Shown in pieces: positions 16,694-26,001 of a DNA stretch of 64,000 nt (its first letter is position 1; every line of letters begins with the position of its first letter). Under the pieces are notes generated by a model. That model saw only the letters and a program-made list of their open reading frames with translations. It made no database searches and was not told the DNA's origin. Both the position numbers and the translations under genes were made by a program. The DNA is from Bittarella massiliensis (ex Durand et al. 2017) (lineage in GTDB: Bacteria; Bacillota; Clostridia; Oscillospirales; Ruminococcaceae): positions 124,001 to 188,000 of the forward strand of contig NZ_JABFCL010000003.1 in NCBI RefSeq assembly GCF_017566145.1, read 5' to 3'.

Positions 16694-16723
16694 TTGTGGG
16701 GCCAATCGGGGGAATGCTACAAT
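16694..16723 (+). promoter_or_regulatory. Candidate promoter for the polysaccharide deacetylase gene
   Basis: TTGTGG (16694-16699), an 18-base spacer, then TACAAT (16718-16723) with TGC before it. The first plausible start codon is 55 bases downstream. Confidence 0.5.
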
Positions 16724-16777
16724 GGGGCTCTAAGAGCAAAAAAACGCTCCAATTTGAACGAGAGGCGGCACAGAAGA

Positions 16778-18283
16778 GTGAGTGGAAAATCGGTGAAAAA
16801 AAGACAACATCGCGGGGCAAAACGGGTGATCGGCCTAAGTGTCATCTCCCTTCTCCTGGCTGCCCTCGTCCTCTCTCTAAACACGTTGGCCTTTGCCCTT
16901 TCCCCCCGCTCCTCCTCCGACGAACAGCTGGCTTCGGGCCCCTTTGCCGTCGGGGAGGAGACCCGGCAGGCGGGGAAGGTCCGCTCCCGGATCGACTATC
17001 AGGAAAATACCGCTTACAGCGTCCACTATCCCTACTTGGACAACGAGGCCGCCGACGGCGCCATCGCCGAGACGGTCGGCTCCTTTATCGACGCCTTTTT
17101 GAGCGATCTCGCCGACTACCGCGCCTCCTCGCCCCAGGAGCGGGCCATCCTCACGGTGGACTATGAGAGCTACCGGGCGGGGCCGGTGATTTCGGTGGTC
17201 TTTCACACAGAGATCAGCGAACCCCATATGGCCCACCCCTTCACCGGGGTGGAGACCCTGGTCTTTGACAGCCGCGACGGCCGCCGGTTGGGGGAGAAAG
17301 ACTTTTTCCAGGGGGATTACCGCCCGGCCCTGGAGCAGCTGGTCGGCGACTTTTTGCGCGCCAGCGAGGAGTACCGCGAGGGGGCGGAGGACGCCGCCTT
17401 TCTGGCGGAGGGCTTTGCCCAGGAGGAAGTTTTCAGCCGCTTTGCCCTCACCGCGCAAGGCGTTCGCCTCTACTTCCCCCGCTATACCCTCCTCCCCGGC
17501 GCCTACGGCGTTCCGGTGGTCGAGCTGTCCTATGACCAGCTCAAACCCTACCTCGCCTGGGACCAGGACGAGCTCACTGGGCGGGAGAGCGCCAAGTTCC
17601 TCTCCGGCTCCCTCTCCCCCATGGGGACTTCCGCCCTGGTGGAGCGGGTGAAGACCGGCCGCTACGTGGACCCCGACAAGCCGATGATCGCCCTCACCTT
17701 TGACGACGGCCCCCGCCCCGACGTGACCGGCCGCATCCTCGACCGGCTGGGGGAGGTGGGGGGCCGCGCCACCTTCTTTGTGCTGGGCAACCGGGCCGGC
17801 AGCTACCCCGACACCCTGGCCCGCGAGTACGCCGAGGGGCACATGGTGGCCAGCCACACTTACAGCCACAAGTCCCTGCCCAAGTGCGACGAGGGGGAGT
17901 TTGCCCAGCAGGTGCAGGGGGCTGACGAAGCCATCGGCGCAGTTTTGCCCGGCCAGCCGAAGGCCCTGCGCCCGCCCTACGGCGCATACGACGACGCCAC
18001 CCGCGAGAAGACGCCCCACCCCCTCGTCATGTGGTCGGTGGACACCCTGGACTGGAAGAGCCGCAATGCCGACGCGGTGATCCGGGCGGTGCGCCAGAAC
18101 GTCCGCGACGGGGACATCGTCCTCATGCACGACATCCACCCCACCACCGCCGACGCCTGTGACACCCTGATTGCCGAACTGGCCAAAGACTACCAGCTGG
18201 TCACGGTGGAGGAGCTCTACCGGGCCAAGGGCATCCCTTTTGAGGCGGGCAAGGTCTACTTTAGCGCCCGCACCGTCCGCTGA
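16778..18283 (+). CDS. Membrane-anchored polysaccharide (peptidoglycan) deacetylase with PdaC-like N-terminal domain
   Basis: About 501 residues. Basic residues then VIGLSVISLLLAALVLSLNT form an N-terminal signal anchor. Residues about 60-265 resemble the DUF4163/DUF3298 module found in PdaC/RsiV-type proteins. The C-terminal 200 residues are a NodB deacetylase domain: LTFDDGPRPD (catalytic Asp and metal Asp), SHTYSHKSLPK (metal His), LRPPYGAYDD and IVLMHDIHPTT. It should act outside the membrane on peptidoglycan or another N-acetylated glycan. GTG 16778 is chosen; a second GTG at 16793 has equally good spacing to GAGTGGA. Confidence 0.88.
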   Translation: MSGKSVKKRQHRGAKRVIGLSVISLLLAALVLSLNTLAFALSPRSSSDEQLASGPFAVGEETRQAGKVRSRIDYQENTAYSVHYPYLDNEAADGAIAETVGSFIDAFLSDLADYRASSPQERAILTVDYESYRAGPVISVVFHTEISEPHMAHPFTGVETLVFDSRDGRRLGEKDFFQGDYRPALEQLVGDFLRASEEYREGAEDAAFLAEGFAQEEVFSRFALTAQGVRLYFPRYTLLPGAYGVPVVELSYDQLKPYLAWDQDELTGRESAKFLSGSLSPMGTSALVERVKTGRYVDPDKPMIALTFDDGPRPDVTGRILDRLGEVGGRATFFVLGNRAGSYPDTLAREYAEGHMVASHTYSHKSLPKCDEGEFAQQVQGADEAIGAVLPGQPKALRPPYGAYDDATREKTPHPLVMWSVDTLDWKSRNADAVIRAVRQNVRDGDIVLMHDIHPTTADACDTLIAELAKDYQLVTVEELYRAKGIPFEAGKVYFSARTVR

Positions 18284-18299
18284 CGGATTTTGCGCCAAC

Positions 18300-18345
18300 C
18301 CCTTTCGACCCCGCCGCGCAGCGGGTCGAAAGGGATTGTTTTTTG
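18300..18345 (+). terminator. Terminator after the deacetylase gene
   Basis: Perfect 12-base arms CCCTTTCGACCC / GGGTCGAAAGGG (18300-18311, 18323-18334) are followed by a nearly continuous T run to 18345. Confidence 0.88.
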
Positions 18346-18440
18346 CCGCCTTTTGTACTACTCTAAAAAGAGTCTTTGCCCCTTTTGCCCGACTGGACAC
18401 CGGGGGAACGGGACAATCTGCATTTCGAGAAGGAGCCCCC

Positions 18441-20252
18441 ATGAACCCCAACGACATCCTCAGAAAATATTACGGCTACCCCTCCTTTCGCCCTGGGCAG
18501 GGAGAGGTGGTCTCCGCCATCCTAAAGGGGCGGGACGCCCTGGCCATCATGCCCACCGGGGCGGGAAAGTCCATCTGCTACCAGGTGCCCGCCCTGGCCA
18601 TGGAGGGCGTCGCCCTGGTCATCTCCCCCCTCATCTCCCTGATGAAGGACCAGGTGGGGGCCCTTTTGCAGATGGGGGTGCGGGCGGCCTATCTCAACAG
18701 CTCCCTCACCTTCCCCCAGTACCGCAAGGCCCTTCAAAACTGCAAAGACGGGGTCTACAAAATCATCTACGTGGCCCCCGAGCGGCTGGGGACCGAGGGG
18801 TTTCTCTCCTTTGCGCAGGGGGCCAACATCTCCCTGGTGGCGGTGGATGAGGCGCACTGCGTCTCCCAGTGGGGACACGACTTTCGCCCCAGCTACCTGC
18901 AAATTCCCGCCTTTCTCGAGGCCCTGCCCCGCCGCCCGGTGCTGGCGGCCTTCACCGCCACCGCCACCGCCGCCGTCCGGGGGGACGTGCTGAAGATTTT
19001 GGGGCTGCAAGACCCCCTCTGCATCACCACCGGTTTTGACCGGCAAAACCTCTACTTCGGGGTGGAGACCCCCAAGTCCAAGATGGATTATGTCCGCCGG
19101 TACGTCCGCCAGAATGCGGAGAAGAGCGGCATTGTCTACTGTTCCACCCGCAAGGCGGTGGAACAGGTCTGCCAGTCCCTGGTGGCCGCCGGGGTGGACG
19201 CCACCCGTTACCACGCCGGCCTTTCCGACGAGGAGCGCCGCCAGAACCAGGAGGACTTCCTCTACGACCGCAGCCGGGTGATGGTGGCCACCAACGCCTT
19301 TGGCATGGGGATCGACAAGTCAAATGTCTCCTACGTGCTGCACTACAACATGCCCAAGAATATGGAGAGCTACTATCAGGAGGCGGGCCGCACCGGGCGG
19401 GACGGCAGCCCGGCCGAGTGCATCCTCCTTTACAGCGGGCAGGACGTGCGCACCGCCCTCTTCTTTATCGACCAGAGCTTTGAAAACCCCGACACCGACC
19501 TCACCCCCCAGCAGGTCCAGCAGCTGCGGGCAAGGGAGTACGACAAGCTCCGCCAGATGCAGGGCTACTGCACCGCCACCGGCTGTCTGCGCCAGTATAT
19601 TCTGCGCTACTTTGGCGAGCACGCCCCCGACCGCTGCGGCAACTGCTCCTCCTGCCTGGGGGACTACACCGAAGAGGACATCAGCGAGGCGGCCTCCCTC
19701 ATTTTGCAGGCGGTGCGCAGCGTTCGCGGCCGCTTTGGGGCCGGGGTCATCGGCGAGTTGTTAAAGGGGAGCGAGACCGCCCGCATCCAGCGCTTTTCCC
19801 TGGATGAAAATCCCCTGTTCGGCAGCCTATCCCACCTTTCGGGGGTCAAGATCAAGGGCTATATCTCCGCCCTCTGCGAGCAGAATATCCTCCAGACCAC
19901 CGAGGGGCAATACCCCCTGCTGCGGCTGGGGGAAGGGGCGAGAGCGGTGCTGGAAGAGGGGGAGCCGGTGATCGTCCGCCAAAAGCGGGTGGAGCGCCGG
20001 GCCGCGGCCGACGACTTTTACGACCCCGCCCTCTTTCAAAAGCTGCGGGCCCTGCGGGCCCAGATCGCCCGGCGGCAGAGCGTTCCCGCCTATGTGGTCT
20101 TTACCGACGCCACCCTCAAGCAGATCAGCGCCCTTCAGCCCACCACCCCCGCCCAGCTGTTGGAGGTGCCCGGCGTGGGCGAGGCCAAGTTGGAGCGGTA
20201 CGGCGAACTCTTTCTGGAGGCCATCGCCGCCTTCCGGGAAGAGGGGGAGTGA
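18441..20252 (+). CDS. recQ: ATP-dependent DNA helicase RecQ
   Basis: A 603-residue helicase with the full RecQ order. The ATPase domain holds MPTGAGKSICYQ (Walker A, about residue 35), VDEAHCVSQWGHDFRP (DEAH box and aromatic-rich loop) and FTATAT. The second helicase domain holds ATNAFGMGIDK and QEAGRTGRDG. The zinc-binding subdomain has Cys residues in ATGCLRQYILRYFG and CGNCSSCLGD. An RQC winged helix follows, and a C-terminal HRDC domain ends with LLEVPGVGEAKLERYG. It unwinds 3'-5' and acts in recombination repair. The start follows AAGGAGCCCCC. Confidence 0.96.
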   Translation: MNPNDILRKYYGYPSFRPGQGEVVSAILKGRDALAIMPTGAGKSICYQVPALAMEGVALVISPLISLMKDQVGALLQMGVRAAYLNSSLTFPQYRKALQNCKDGVYKIIYVAPERLGTEGFLSFAQGANISLVAVDEAHCVSQWGHDFRPSYLQIPAFLEALPRRPVLAAFTATATAAVRGDVLKILGLQDPLCITTGFDRQNLYFGVETPKSKMDYVRRYVRQNAEKSGIVYCSTRKAVEQVCQSLVAAGVDATRYHAGLSDEERRQNQEDFLYDRSRVMVATNAFGMGIDKSNVSYVLHYNMPKNMESYYQEAGRTGRDGSPAECILLYSGQDVRTALFFIDQSFENPDTDLTPQQVQQLRAREYDKLRQMQGYCTATGCLRQYILRYFGEHAPDRCGNCSSCLGDYTEEDISEAASLILQAVRSVRGRFGAGVIGELLKGSETARIQRFSLDENPLFGSLSHLSGVKIKGYISALCEQNILQTTEGQYPLLRLGEGARAVLEEGEPVIVRQKRVERRAAADDFYDPALFQKLRALRAQIARRQSVPAYVVFTDATLKQISALQPTTPAQLLEVPGVGEAKLERYGELFLEAIAAFREEGE

Positions 20253-20680
20253 GTGTATATCTTTATATAAAAATACTAAAAGTATATAGCGCCGTTGTCT
20301 CGCGCCCTGCCAATGGAGCGCACCGGCTGCACCAGACTGGACCGCCTGCTCGGCAGAGTGGCTGCTGCACGGCAGAGGCTGTCATTTTGAAGTATACAAA
20401 TTGTATTGTTTTTGCATATCATTACAAAAAGTGTTTTCTGCAAACTCTGTATAGGGGGCACCCCATCAGCGGCGAAAAGGGGGAGCGGCAGGGAAACACG
20501 GCCGCAGATATCGGCCGGGGAAGAGGCGTCGGCTCCCTTTTTTATCTCTCGAAAGGGACAGGAAAAGGCCTTTGGAGCTGTGCAGGGAGCACCTTAGGAG
20601 TGTCCGGTCTGGGTTCCCGATAGGTGGAGAGTGGGGGTGCAGCCGGGTTGTCGGGGGAGGGCCTTCTCGACCGCCGTGCA
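20253..20680. other. Long intergenic region without a recognised gene
   Basis: About 430 bases between recQ and the terminator of the minus-strand isomerase-like gene. It contains an AT-rich start with a small dyad (ATACT-AAA-AGTAT near 20270), GC-rich middle sequence, and an AT-rich patch near 20395-20460. Short open frames are present but none has a ribosome site and recognisable protein character. An unrecognised RNA cannot be excluded. Confidence 0.4.
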
Positions 20681-20712
20681 AAAAGGAGCCCTGCTTGTGC
20701 AGGGCTCCTTTT
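20681..20712 (-). terminator. Terminator of the BtpA-MATE-isomerase genes
   Basis: Perfect 14-base arms (20681-20694, 20699-20712) around TTGT. On the minus strand five T follow the stem. It lies 25 bases past the stop of the isomerase-like gene. Confidence 0.9.
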
Positions 20713-20736
20713 AAAATCTTCTCTTTTGGGTGGCTT

Positions 20737-21927
20737 TTACCAGCGGAAGAACTCCTCAATGGCTTCGGTTTCATCCCCCAGGCAGACCAGGTGGTGGTTG
20801 CCGATGGGTTCCCGGGTGAAGTAGTCCACCCCGCCGGGCAGCCGCACTCGAATTTGGGTCCGGCAGAGGGTCGGGTCCTGCAGGTTCTCCACAATGGTGC
20901 CGGCAGCGGCAAAGTGGCGGCTAAAGTCCCCCGCGCACTTGAAGACGGTGCAGGGCCCCGGGGCGATCTGCCCGTCCAGCGCCACCCCCAGCCCCGACTC
21001 GAAGTGGGTGGTAAAGGTGTAGCTCTGGGGCATCTGCATGGGCAGGGTGCAGTGGGCCAACACGATCTCGCTCTCCTCCACGTCCAGCCGGGAGGGGTTG
21101 CACATGAACACCGGCTTGCCGGTGAGCTGTCCCATCACCGCCATGGCAATCAGCGAGGTCATGTCCCCCTCGCAGCCGGCGTAGATCCCCTCGGCGTTGA
21201 GGATGGCCAGGGCCAGGCAGCTGGTGCCCTTGACGGTGGGCAGCAGGTCAAAGCAGCGCACCGTCACCCCCAGCAGGCCGTACTTCTCGCACAGCCGCTT
21301 GAGGGAGCCGTAGATCCAAAGGGACTTCTCGGTGTCTGCCGGGCTGTACTTCTTGGCCAGGGCCTCCTCGGTGAAGGCGTTGGGGGCGTACTCGTGCCGG
21401 TCGATCTCCTCCATGAATTCCTTCATCGAGATGTCCACCAGCTCCAACCCCGACACCTGCTTGACCGACTGGGGATTGACCCCGCTGGCGATCAGCCAGT
21501 CGCTGGGAGCGCCCACCGCGCCCAGTTTGGCCCCCCGCAGGGAGCGCCGCGCCCCGAATACCCGGGCCAGCAGCAGGATGCGGGCAGCCACCTTTTCGCA
21601 GCTGCCGTGCAGGATCTCACCGCTGCGGCCGTGGCGCTGCAGGTAGGAGAGAATTTCCAGCGAAGCCGCCAGGGAGTTGTTTCCCCCGGTGGTCAGCAGG
21701 AAGATCGGCCCCTCCAGTTTGGACAGCTGCTGCAGGAAGAACCCCTCGCTGCCGCCCCCGCCGATAAAGACCAGGGGCAGGTCGCAGTCGGCCAGCTCCT
21801 CCGGCTGGCAGTGGACCAGGGGTTGGCCCAGAGCCTTTTCCAACTCGTTGAAAAAGGGGTCGCTGTCCCGGCCTGGGCGGTCAGCGTTCAGGTTGGCGGT
21901 CTGCAGGTCGTACACACCGATTTTCAT
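20737..21927 (-). CDS. L-fucose/L-arabinose isomerase-fold protein
   Basis: About 396 residues starting MKIGVYDLQTANLN at 21927, with GGAGGT five bases before the ATG. The central and C-terminal parts show the FucI/AraA-fold order: YAGCEGDMTSLIAMAVMGQL (metal-binding acidic residues), VFMCNPSRLD and IVLAHCTLPM (conserved His-Cys), then a C-terminal beta domain. Full-length FucI is near 590 residues, so this belongs to the shorter fucose-isomerase-like group of unassigned sugar substrates. It lies downstream of a MATE gene and a BtpA/SgcQ-like gene on the same strand, a carbohydrate-catabolic setting. Confidence 0.75.
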   Translation of the reverse strand: MKIGVYDLQTANLNADRPGRDSDPFFNELEKALGQPLVHCQPEELADCDLPLVFIGGGGSEGFFLQQLSKLEGPIFLLTTGGNNSLAASLEILSYLQRHGRSGEILHGSCEKVAARILLLARVFGARRSLRGAKLGAVGAPSDWLIASGVNPQSVKQVSGLELVDISMKEFMEEIDRHEYAPNAFTEEALAKKYSPADTEKSLWIYGSLKRLCEKYGLLGVTVRCFDLLPTVKGTSCLALAILNAEGIYAGCEGDMTSLIAMAVMGQLTGKPVFMCNPSRLDVEESEIVLAHCTLPMQMPQSYTFTTHFESGLGVALDGQIAPGPCTVFKCAGDFSRHFAAAGTIVENLQDPTLCRTQIRVRLPGGVDYFTREPIGNHHLVCLGDETEAIEEFFRW

Positions 21928-22019
21928 TGCGCACCTCCAAATAATTGTGTTTGATCGCTCATACACTTTTATATTACCCGCTCCCCTACCCCCAGCACAA
22001 GGGGTGGAGTACACAGGGT

Positions 22020-23378
22020 TTACCCCGCCTTTTTGGGCAAATCTTCCCCGGCAGGTCCCCGCAGGGAGCGGCCCATCTTGGCAAAGCCCACCAAATCGGC
22101 GCAGAGCCAGCCAATGGGGATCGACCACCAGATACCCATGGGGCCAAAGGGGACCGAGAGGGCGGCGGCCAGGGCCACCCGCAGCCCCAGGGAGATCACC
22201 GTCAACAGGATGGACATGGGCAGGTCGCCCAGCCCGCGGTAGAAGCCGTAGTGCATGAAGAGAAAGCCGATGAGGGCGTAAAAGGGGGCCACCACCCGCA
22301 GATAGCTTACTCCAGTGGCGATGACCGCCCCCTCTTCCGGGGCGAGGAAGATGCCCATCAGCGGCCGGGCGAAGACCACCACCGCCAGCGAGATCACAAA
22401 ACAGGCGCAGAGGATGGTGCCGATGCAGACCCGGGCGCCCTGACGGATGCGGTCCATCCGCCCGCCGCCCTTGTTCTGGGCCACGTAGGTGGAGAAGGCG
22501 TTGCCGAAATCCTGCACCGGCAGGTAGGCGAAGGCCTCGATCTTCACCGCCACCGTAAAGGCGGCGATCACGTTGGTGCCGAAGGTGTTGACGATCCCCT
22601 GTACCGCCAGGATGCCCAGGTTCATGATGGACTGCTGCACCGAGGTCAGCACCCCGTAAGAGGCGATCTTGCCGAAGATGGCCCGGTCAAAGCAGAATTC
22701 CCCCTTGGCGTAGCGCAGCAGGGTCAGCTTCTTGAGACAGTAGAGGATGCAGCACACCGAGGAGACCGCCTGCGCCGCCACCGTCGCCAGGGCCGCCCCC
22801 TGTACCCCCATGCCAAAGCCCACCACAAAGAGAAGGTCCAGGGCGATGTTCAGGGCGGTGGAGAGGATGAGGAAGTACAGCGGGACCTTGGAGTTGCCCA
22901 GCGAGCGCAGCAAAAAGGCCCCCGCGTTGTAGAGAAAGACAAAGGGCAGCCCCCCGAAGATGATGAGGATGTAGCCCCGGGTCAGGGCAAAAATCTCCTC
23001 GGGAATTTGAATCAGCCGCAGCAGCGGCCCGGCAAAGGCCAGGGAGAGGGCGGTGAGTACCGCCGTCAGCCCCCCGGCAAAGAGGAGGGCGGTGCTCACC
23101 GCCCGCTTGAGCCGGGGGATGTCCCCCGCCCCGAAGTACTGCGAAAAGACCACCCCGCACCCCATGCAGATGCCGATGAGGATGGCGGTGATGAAGTTCA
23201 TTAGCGAAAAGGAGGCCCCCACCGCCGCCAGGGCATCTTTGCTGACAAAGCGCCCCACCACGATGGAATCCACCACGTTGTATAGCTGCTGAAACAAATT
23301 CCCCACAAACAGGGGCAGGGTAAAGCGCAAGATCAGCTGTAGAGGTCTCCCCCTGGTCATATCGGTCACACTGCTCAT
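22020..23378 (-). CDS. MATE family efflux transporter (second copy)
   Basis: About 452 residues and 12 membrane segments. MTRGRPLQLILRFTLPLFVG and NLFQQLYNVVDSIVVGRFVS are nearly identical in pattern to the MATE gene at 7621-9039. The start at 23378 follows GAGAGGGAGGGACC. It lies between a BtpA-like gene (115 bases upstream) and the isomerase-like gene (92 bases downstream) on the same strand, so it may be a member of that operon. Substrate unknown. Confidence 0.92.
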   Translation of the reverse strand: MSSVTDMTRGRPLQLILRFTLPLFVGNLFQQLYNVVDSIVVGRFVSKDALAAVGASFSLMNFITAILIGICMGCGVVFSQYFGAGDIPRLKRAVSTALLFAGGLTAVLTALSLAFAGPLLRLIQIPEEIFALTRGYILIIFGGLPFVFLYNAGAFLLRSLGNSKVPLYFLILSTALNIALDLLFVVGFGMGVQGAALATVAAQAVSSVCCILYCLKKLTLLRYAKGEFCFDRAIFGKIASYGVLTSVQQSIMNLGILAVQGIVNTFGTNVIAAFTVAVKIEAFAYLPVQDFGNAFSTYVAQNKGGGRMDRIRQGARVCIGTILCACFVISLAVVVFARPLMGIFLAPEEGAVIATGVSYLRVVAPFYALIGFLFMHYGFYRGLGDLPMSILLTVISLGLRVALAAALSVPFGPMGIWWSIPIGWLCADLVGFAKMGRSLRGPAGEDLPKKAG

Positions 23379-23493
23379 TTGGTCCCTCCCTCTCGGCCGC
23401 GCAGGGCCCCGGGCCGCAAAAGGGGCGCCGCTCCCCGGTCTCCCAGGGCACAGCGCCGCCCGTTCGGTCGTTTGTCGCTTTTTTCTTGGGCCC

Positions 23494-24306
23494 CTATACC
23501 CGGTAGCCCGCCTCGGTGAGGGTCTGCATGAACGACTGCACCCGCTGGGGGTCCACCGGATTCCAGACGTTCCCATCCTCTTTAAAACTGGAGCCGATGA
23601 TGGCCCCGTCCGCCACGGCAAAGAACTCGGCGGCGTTTTTCTCGTTGACTCCGCTGCCCAAAAGCACCGGGGTGTCGCCGGCGGCCGCAGCGAATTCCTG
23701 CACCTGTTCCAGGGTGGGGTTCTGGCCGGTCACCACCCCGGTGACGATCAGGGCATCGGCCCCCTCTTCAATGGCCTCGTGGATGCTGTCGGCAATGGGG
23801 ACTGGCACCAGGGGTTCGGTGTGCTTGGTGTTCACGTCGCAAAACAGCAGGGTGGGGGCGGGGTAGCGCCCCTTCTCGCGCAGCAGGGCCGGGGCGGCCG
23901 GATAGGTGATGCCGTGGGTGCCCACCCGGGTCTCCACAAAGGCCTCGACCCGAATGAAGTTGGCGCCGGAGGCATAGGCCATCCCCCACTCCTCCACCGC
24001 GCAGTTGTACTGCACGTTGATGCCCAGTTTCATGGCGGTGCGCTCCCGCAGTTGGGCGGCCACCGAGGTCATGCAGGCCAGGGTGATGAACTCGTTTTCG
24101 GTGCCGTAGGGCACATCGCCGAAGTTTTCGATGATGGCCGCCTTTACCCCGGCGCCCTCCAGGGCTTTTAGGTCCCGCAGGGCCGCTTCAAAGACGGCGC
24201 GCATACTGCCGCCGTAGCGGGGCGAGCCGGGCAGGGGCAGCAGGTGCACCATTCCGATCACCGTTTTTTCACAGCCCATCATCTGGGCGAATTCCGTTTT
24301 TGTCAA
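23494..24306 (-). CDS. BtpA/SgcQ family TIM-barrel protein (copy 1)
   Basis: About 270 residues. VIGMVHLLPLPGSPRYGGSM at the N-terminus, AIIENFGDVPYG and GADALIVTGVVTGQNPT are the signatures of the BtpA family. In cyanobacteria BtpA affects photosystem I; in enteric bacteria the SgcQ homologue belongs to a sugar-catabolism cluster. A barrel with a nucleoside- or sugar-related activity is likely here. The TTG at 24306 is preferred, since AAAGGGG lies 8 bases before it; a GTG at 24315 is too close to that site. A paralogue lies at 28832-29581. Confidence 0.82.
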   Translation of the reverse strand: MTKTEFAQMMGCEKTVIGMVHLLPLPGSPRYGGSMRAVFEAALRDLKALEGAGVKAAIIENFGDVPYGTENEFITLACMTSVAAQLRERTAMKLGINVQYNCAVEEWGMAYASGANFIRVEAFVETRVGTHGITYPAAPALLREKGRYPAPTLLFCDVNTKHTEPLVPVPIADSIHEAIEEGADALIVTGVVTGQNPTLEQVQEFAAAAGDTPVLLGSGVNEKNAAEFFAVADGAIIGSSFKEDGNVWNPVDPQRVQSFMQTLTEAGYRV

Positions 24307-24322
24307 ACCAAACACCCCTTTA

Positions 24323-24391
24323 TCTCGATCGGTCGAGAAATATTGCCAAGAAAGCTGCCTTCATTCTAGCATTTTTGGAGATTTGCCGCAA
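24323..24391 (-). promoter_or_regulatory. Promoter and possible operator of the BtpA-MATE-isomerase genes
   Basis: On the minus strand TTGCGG (24386-24391), a 17-base spacer and TAGAAT (24363-24368). Between the promoter and the start codon lies a six-base-arm dyad, TCTCGA-TCGG-TCGAGA (24323-24338), which could be an operator. The promoter is well formed; the operator is only a suggestion. Confidence 0.55.
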
Positions 24392-24519
24392 TGCCCATTT
24401 CCCGCTATTGCGGCGAGGGGGTAAAATGTACTACTATAAGGGCAGAAGTCGTTGCCTGCCGAAGAGTTCGGCGCTCCGCCAAGGGCGGGGAAAAGGAACA
24501 TTGTGAAAGGGGTCTTTCT

Positions 24520-25233
24520 ATGTCCACAGTGGATCGCCTGCGCTGTAACCGGGAGGCACAGCAGATCGCCAAAAGGGCCTTTGCCGGGGTCGCCCGTCAG
24601 ATTTGCCCCGGCATGACCGAGCGGGAGATCAAGCGCCGGGTCGAGATGCTTCTCATCCAGTACGGTTCGGACTCGTTTTGGCGCTACGGCATCGGCGCCA
24701 CCGTCCACGTGGGTCCCCGCACCACCCTCTCGGGCAGCACCCGCACCTACCGGGTCACCGACCTGGCGGTGCAGCCCAACGACTGCGTGGTGATGGACCT
24801 GGCCCCTTCCCGCAGCTTTTACTGGGGGGACTATGCCCGCACCGTCTTTTTGGAGGAGGGGCGTCCCATCACCGAGCCGGGGGAGCTGACCATCCCCGCC
24901 TTTCGCGAGGGGCTGGAGGCTGAGATCGCCCTGCACCGGGCCCTGCGCCGCATCGCCCGCCCCGACATGACCTTTGCCGAGCTCTATTGGCGCATGAGCG
25001 AGGAGCTGCGGGGTCTGGGCTTTGAAAACCTCGACTTCTCCCGCAACCTGGGCCACTCGGTGGAGCTGGACGCCAAGAATCGCCGTTTCATCGACGAGAA
25101 CTGCCATCAACCCCTCTCCGCCTGTGAGGCCTTTACCTTTGAGCCCCACATCCGGCGGCCCACCGGCCGCTACGGCTTTAAGCGAGAGGATATGTACGCC
25201 TTTGGCAAAGGCGGAAAATTGGAGGTGCTTTAA
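24520..25233 (+). CDS. M24 family metallopeptidase-like protein, tandem copy A
   Basis: A 237-residue pita-bread-fold protein of the M24 (aminopeptidase P/methionine aminopeptidase/creatinase) family without the N-terminal creatinase domain. All five metal ligands can be placed: VVMDLAP (Asp), WGDYARTVFL (Asp), LGHSVEL (His), FTFEPHI (Glu) and KREDMYAF (Glu). AAAGGGG lies seven bases before the ATG. Its stop overlaps the start of the second copy (TAATG), so the two are translationally coupled and may form a heterodimer. It could be an Xaa-Pro type peptidase or an amidinohydrolase-like enzyme. Confidence 0.85.
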   Translation: MSTVDRLRCNREAQQIAKRAFAGVARQICPGMTEREIKRRVEMLLIQYGSDSFWRYGIGATVHVGPRTTLSGSTRTYRVTDLAVQPNDCVVMDLAPSRSFYWGDYARTVFLEEGRPITEPGELTIPAFREGLEAEIALHRALRRIARPDMTFAELYWRMSEELRGLGFENLDFSRNLGHSVELDAKNRRFIDENCHQPLSACEAFTFEPHIRRPTGRYGFKREDMYAFGKGGKLEVL

Positions 25234-25946
25234 TGAATATCCAACAGCTCAAGTGCTACACCGAGGCGCAGAACATCGCCCGCCGCACCATGGAGGATCT
25301 GGAGCAGTATGTCGCTCCCGGCATGACCGAGGATCAGATCAAGCGCCAGGCTGAGATCCTCCTCATCCAAAACGGCTCCACCTCCTTCTGGTACCACGGG
25401 GTGGGGGCGCTGGTGCACGTGGGTGCGCGCACCCTGATCTCCCAGGGGGGGCGGGAGTACCGCTCCGGCGACACCCGGGTGCAGGAGACCGACGTGATCA
25501 CCGTTGACCTAGCCCCCACCCTGGGTGTCTGCTGGGGGGACTTTGCTCGCACCATCTTCCTGGAAGATGGGCGGGTGGTCAGGGAGCTTGGCGAGTTGCA
25601 GACCCCCGCCTACAAAGCGGCCATCGAGGCGGAGTTCAAGCTCCACAGCTTTTTGCTGGAGGTGGCCCGCCCCGACATGACCTTTGAGGAGCTCTACTTC
25701 TCGGCCAATGCCCTCATCGACGGGCTGGGGTGCAAAAACCTCGACTACTCGGGCAACCTGGGACACTCCATCAACATCCTCCAGCAGGAGCGCATCTACA
25801 TCGAAAAGGGGAATACCACCCCCCTTAAGGATGCAGGATGCGAGTGTTTCACCTTTGAGCCCCACATCTGCAAAGAAGGCGGTTCCTTCGGGGTCAAGCG
25901 GGAGAACATCTACTACTTTGTCGATGGGCGGCTGCGGGAGATGTAA
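25233..25946 (+). CDS. M24 family metallopeptidase-like protein, tandem copy B
   Basis: A 237-residue homologue of the gene before it, of identical length. The ligand pattern is also complete: ITVDLAP, WGDFARTIFL, LGHSINI, FTFEPHI and KRENIYYF. It starts on the last base of the previous stop codon, indicating coupled translation. Two intact, diverged copies argue for a paired complex or for two substrate preferences. Immediately after the stop begins a hairpin-bearing repeat. Confidence 0.85.
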   Translation: MNIQQLKCYTEAQNIARRTMEDLEQYVAPGMTEDQIKRQAEILLIQNGSTSFWYHGVGALVHVGARTLISQGGREYRSGDTRVQETDVITVDLAPTLGVCWGDFARTIFLEDGRVVRELGELQTPAYKAAIEAEFKLHSFLLEVARPDMTFEELYFSANALIDGLGCKNLDYSGNLGHSINILQQERIYIEKGNTTPLKDAGCECFTFEPHICKEGGSFGVKRENIYYFVDGRLREM

Positions 25947-26001
25947 CAACTTCATGGGTCCCCATCCCATGAAGTTGTCAAACCCGCTGTTGGCGGGTTT
26001 G
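25947..26001 (+). terminator. Double hairpin after the M24 genes
   Basis: Hairpin 1 has perfect 12-base arms (25947-25958, 25966-25977) and starts at the first base after the stop codon. Hairpin 2 has perfect nine-base arms (25979-25987, 25993-26001). No T run follows, so it may act in mRNA 3' end stability rather than as a simple terminator. It overlaps repeat unit 1. Confidence 0.5.

Noticed and set aside
20253..20680. Short open frames and a possible small RNA in the gap after recQ.
   Set aside because: No ribosome site, no conserved peptide and no convincing promoter-terminator pair on the plus strand; the only clear element is the minus-strand terminator at its end.
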